From contig QHXD01000162.1 in assembly GCA_003223895.1 (NCBI GenBank), positions 3,114 to 10,723 on the forward strand: DNA of 7,610 nucleotides. The letters run 5' to 3'. A model generated the notes under the pieces. The model was not told the origin of the DNA. It did not search any database and was given only the letters and a program-made list of their open reading frames with translations. Positions 6,881 to 7,610 of this stretch are shown one piece after another. How positions within the stretch are numbered: the stretch's first letter is position 1; every line of letters starts with the position of its first letter. The translations under genes and the position numbers were made by a program. The stretch is from Acidobacteriota bacterium (GTDB lineage Bacteria; Acidobacteriota; Terriglobia; 20CM-2-55-15).

Positions 6881-7324
6881 ATGACTACAAGGATTGCGTT
6901 CGTATTCGCGATAGGCGTATTGGTGATGGGTGCCGCGGTGTTGGCGATGACACCCGAGGCCGGCCAGGAGACCGGCGGGGCGGTCACGTTCCACCGGGAC
7001 GTGCTACCAATCCTTCAGAAGAATTGCCAGAGCTGCCATCGGCCGGGCCAGATCGGACCGATGCCGCTTTTGAGCTACAAGGAAGCCAGACCCTGGGCGA
7101 AGGCAATCAGAGAAGCGGTCGTTTCCAGAAAGATGCCTCCCTGGTTTGCGGACCCGCAGTATGGACATTTCACGAATGACCGTTCCTTGAAACAGACTGA
7201 GATTGACACGCTTGCCGCCTGGGCCAATAGCGGCGCGCCGGAAGGCGATCGGAAAGATTCGCCGCTACCGGTTCGATGGCCCGAAGGTGGTTCGAATATC
7301 CAGCCCGATGCCGTTGTTGAATGA
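6881..7324 (+). CDS. Exported cytochrome c domain, probable N-terminal part of a split copper-monooxygenase-like protein
   Basis: The 147-residue product has an N-terminal signal or anchor segment (residues 5-23, mostly Ile/Val/Ala/Phe) and a cytochrome c domain with CQSCH at 49-53 for covalent haem. It also has the conserved run KMPPWFADPQYGHFTNDRSL, which is typical of acidobacterial proteins that join a cytochrome c domain to a copper type II ascorbate-dependent monooxygenase C-terminal domain. In that family the chain continues past the PDAVVE-type sequence into the copper domain; here TGA (7322-7324) comes immediately after VVE, and the copper-domain sequence resumes in another frame at 7321. 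The gene is therefore probably frameshifted, although a short stand-alone cytochrome followed by a coupled gene is possible. GAGG at 6869-6872 serves the start. It may be an extra member of the upstream operon. Confidence 0.8.
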   Translation: MTTRIAFVFAIGVLVMGAAVLAMTPEAGQETGGAVTFHRDVLPILQKNCQSCHRPGQIGPMPLLSYKEARPWAKAIREAVVSRKMPPWFADPQYGHFTNDRSLKQTEIDTLAAWANSGAPEGDRKDSPLPVRWPEGGSNIQPDAVVE

Positions 7325-7610
7325 AGGAGTGGGAGAGCATCGCGCTTCCGGCTCCTTTCAAAGAGGACACCTGGGTCACGTCAGCCGAAACGATGCCGGG
7401 CGAGGCATCCGTGATACATCACCTGTGCTACCACTTCGAGAAGCATCGGCCAACGACCGTGTACAACAGGTACGAGTGGATGGAAGTGCCGCGAGACGAA
7501 GCGGGAGTCAGCAGGAAGGCCGGCGGCAGTCTGGTGATGGCCGAAGGGACCGTCCTCACGCGCGAGGTGGGCAGCAGCGAGGTGAAGAGCCGGAAGGGCC
7601 GCCTGAGTAT
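7321..7610 (+). CDS. Copper type II monooxygenase-like domain, 3' end missing (likely continuation of the 6881-7324 gene)
   Basis: This frame gives 96 uninterrupted codons from ATG 7321 to the window edge. Features that fit the copper-monooxygenase-like domain are FKEDTWVTSAETMPGE followed by VIHHLCYH; a His-His pair at this place is a copper ligand in peptidylglycine alpha-hydroxylating monooxygenase relatives. No signal peptide precedes it, so on its own the product would stay in the cytoplasm, which argues that it belongs to the exported cytochrome upstream. The ATG overlaps the upstream stop (ATGA), and AGG/GGAG-like bases lie only inside or after the start, so independent initiation would depend on coupling. 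Substrate is unknown. The remainder of the gene lies beyond the window. Confidence 0.65.
   Translation, partial: MKEWESIALPAPFKEDTWVTSAETMPGEASVIHHLCYHFEKHRPTTVYNRYEWMEVPRDEAGVSRKAGGSLVMAEGTVLTREVGSSEVKSRKGRLS

Overview
The window looks like chromosomal DNA of a GC-rich, free-living Gram-negative bacterium, most likely an acidobacterium (Bryobacterales/Solibacter type). This rests on the combination of a PSCyt1/DUF1549/DUF1553 protein paired with a Tat-exported DUF1501 protein, a cytochrome c plus copper-monooxygenase type gene, an exported M28 peptidase, and short GTAG-headed palindromic repeats. Planctomycetes and Verrucomicrobia share the PSCyt/DUF1501 pair, so the phylum is an inference. 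I see no tRNA, rRNA, CRISPR array, phage gene or transposase gene.

Layout. Bases 1-909 (+) are the C-terminal part of an amidase-signature enzyme that ends in an extra CHRD-like domain. Bases 910-1076 separate this gene from a convergent neighbour and hold a perfect 34-bp inverted repeat. Bases 1077-2513 (-) encode an exported M28 zinc metallopeptidase. Bases 2514-2715 are a divergent intergenic region with a long imperfect palindrome and a possible promoter. Bases 2716-5334 and 5341-6792 (+) are a tight two-gene unit: a c-type cytochrome/DUF1549/DUF1553 protein followed by a DUF1501 protein. Bases 6793-6880 hold a second inverted pair of short hairpins. Bases 6881-7610 (+) encode a cytochrome c domain and then the start of a copper-monooxygenase-like domain. 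The two parts are in different reading frames and meet at an ATGA overlap at 7321-7324, which is probably a frameshift or small deletion in what is normally one gene.

How the parts fit. All complete products carry export signals, so this is a block of periplasmic or secreted functions. The two genes at 2716-6792 are almost certainly co-transcribed; their biochemical role is not established. The downstream cytochrome/copper gene lies in the same direction and could be read from the same transcript through the hairpin pair. The amidase and the peptidase would both act on amide or peptide bonds, but nothing in the sequence ties them to one pathway.

The least ordinary material is between the genes. 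Each of the three larger intergenic gaps contains a big palindrome. Two of them are pairs of hairpins preceded by GTAG (GCAG in one unit), in outward-facing inverted arrangement, as expected for REP elements mobilised by RAYT/TnpA-REP Y1 transposases. In one pair the two units differ by a compensatory base-pair swap that keeps the stem intact. I found no clearly new multi-gene system.
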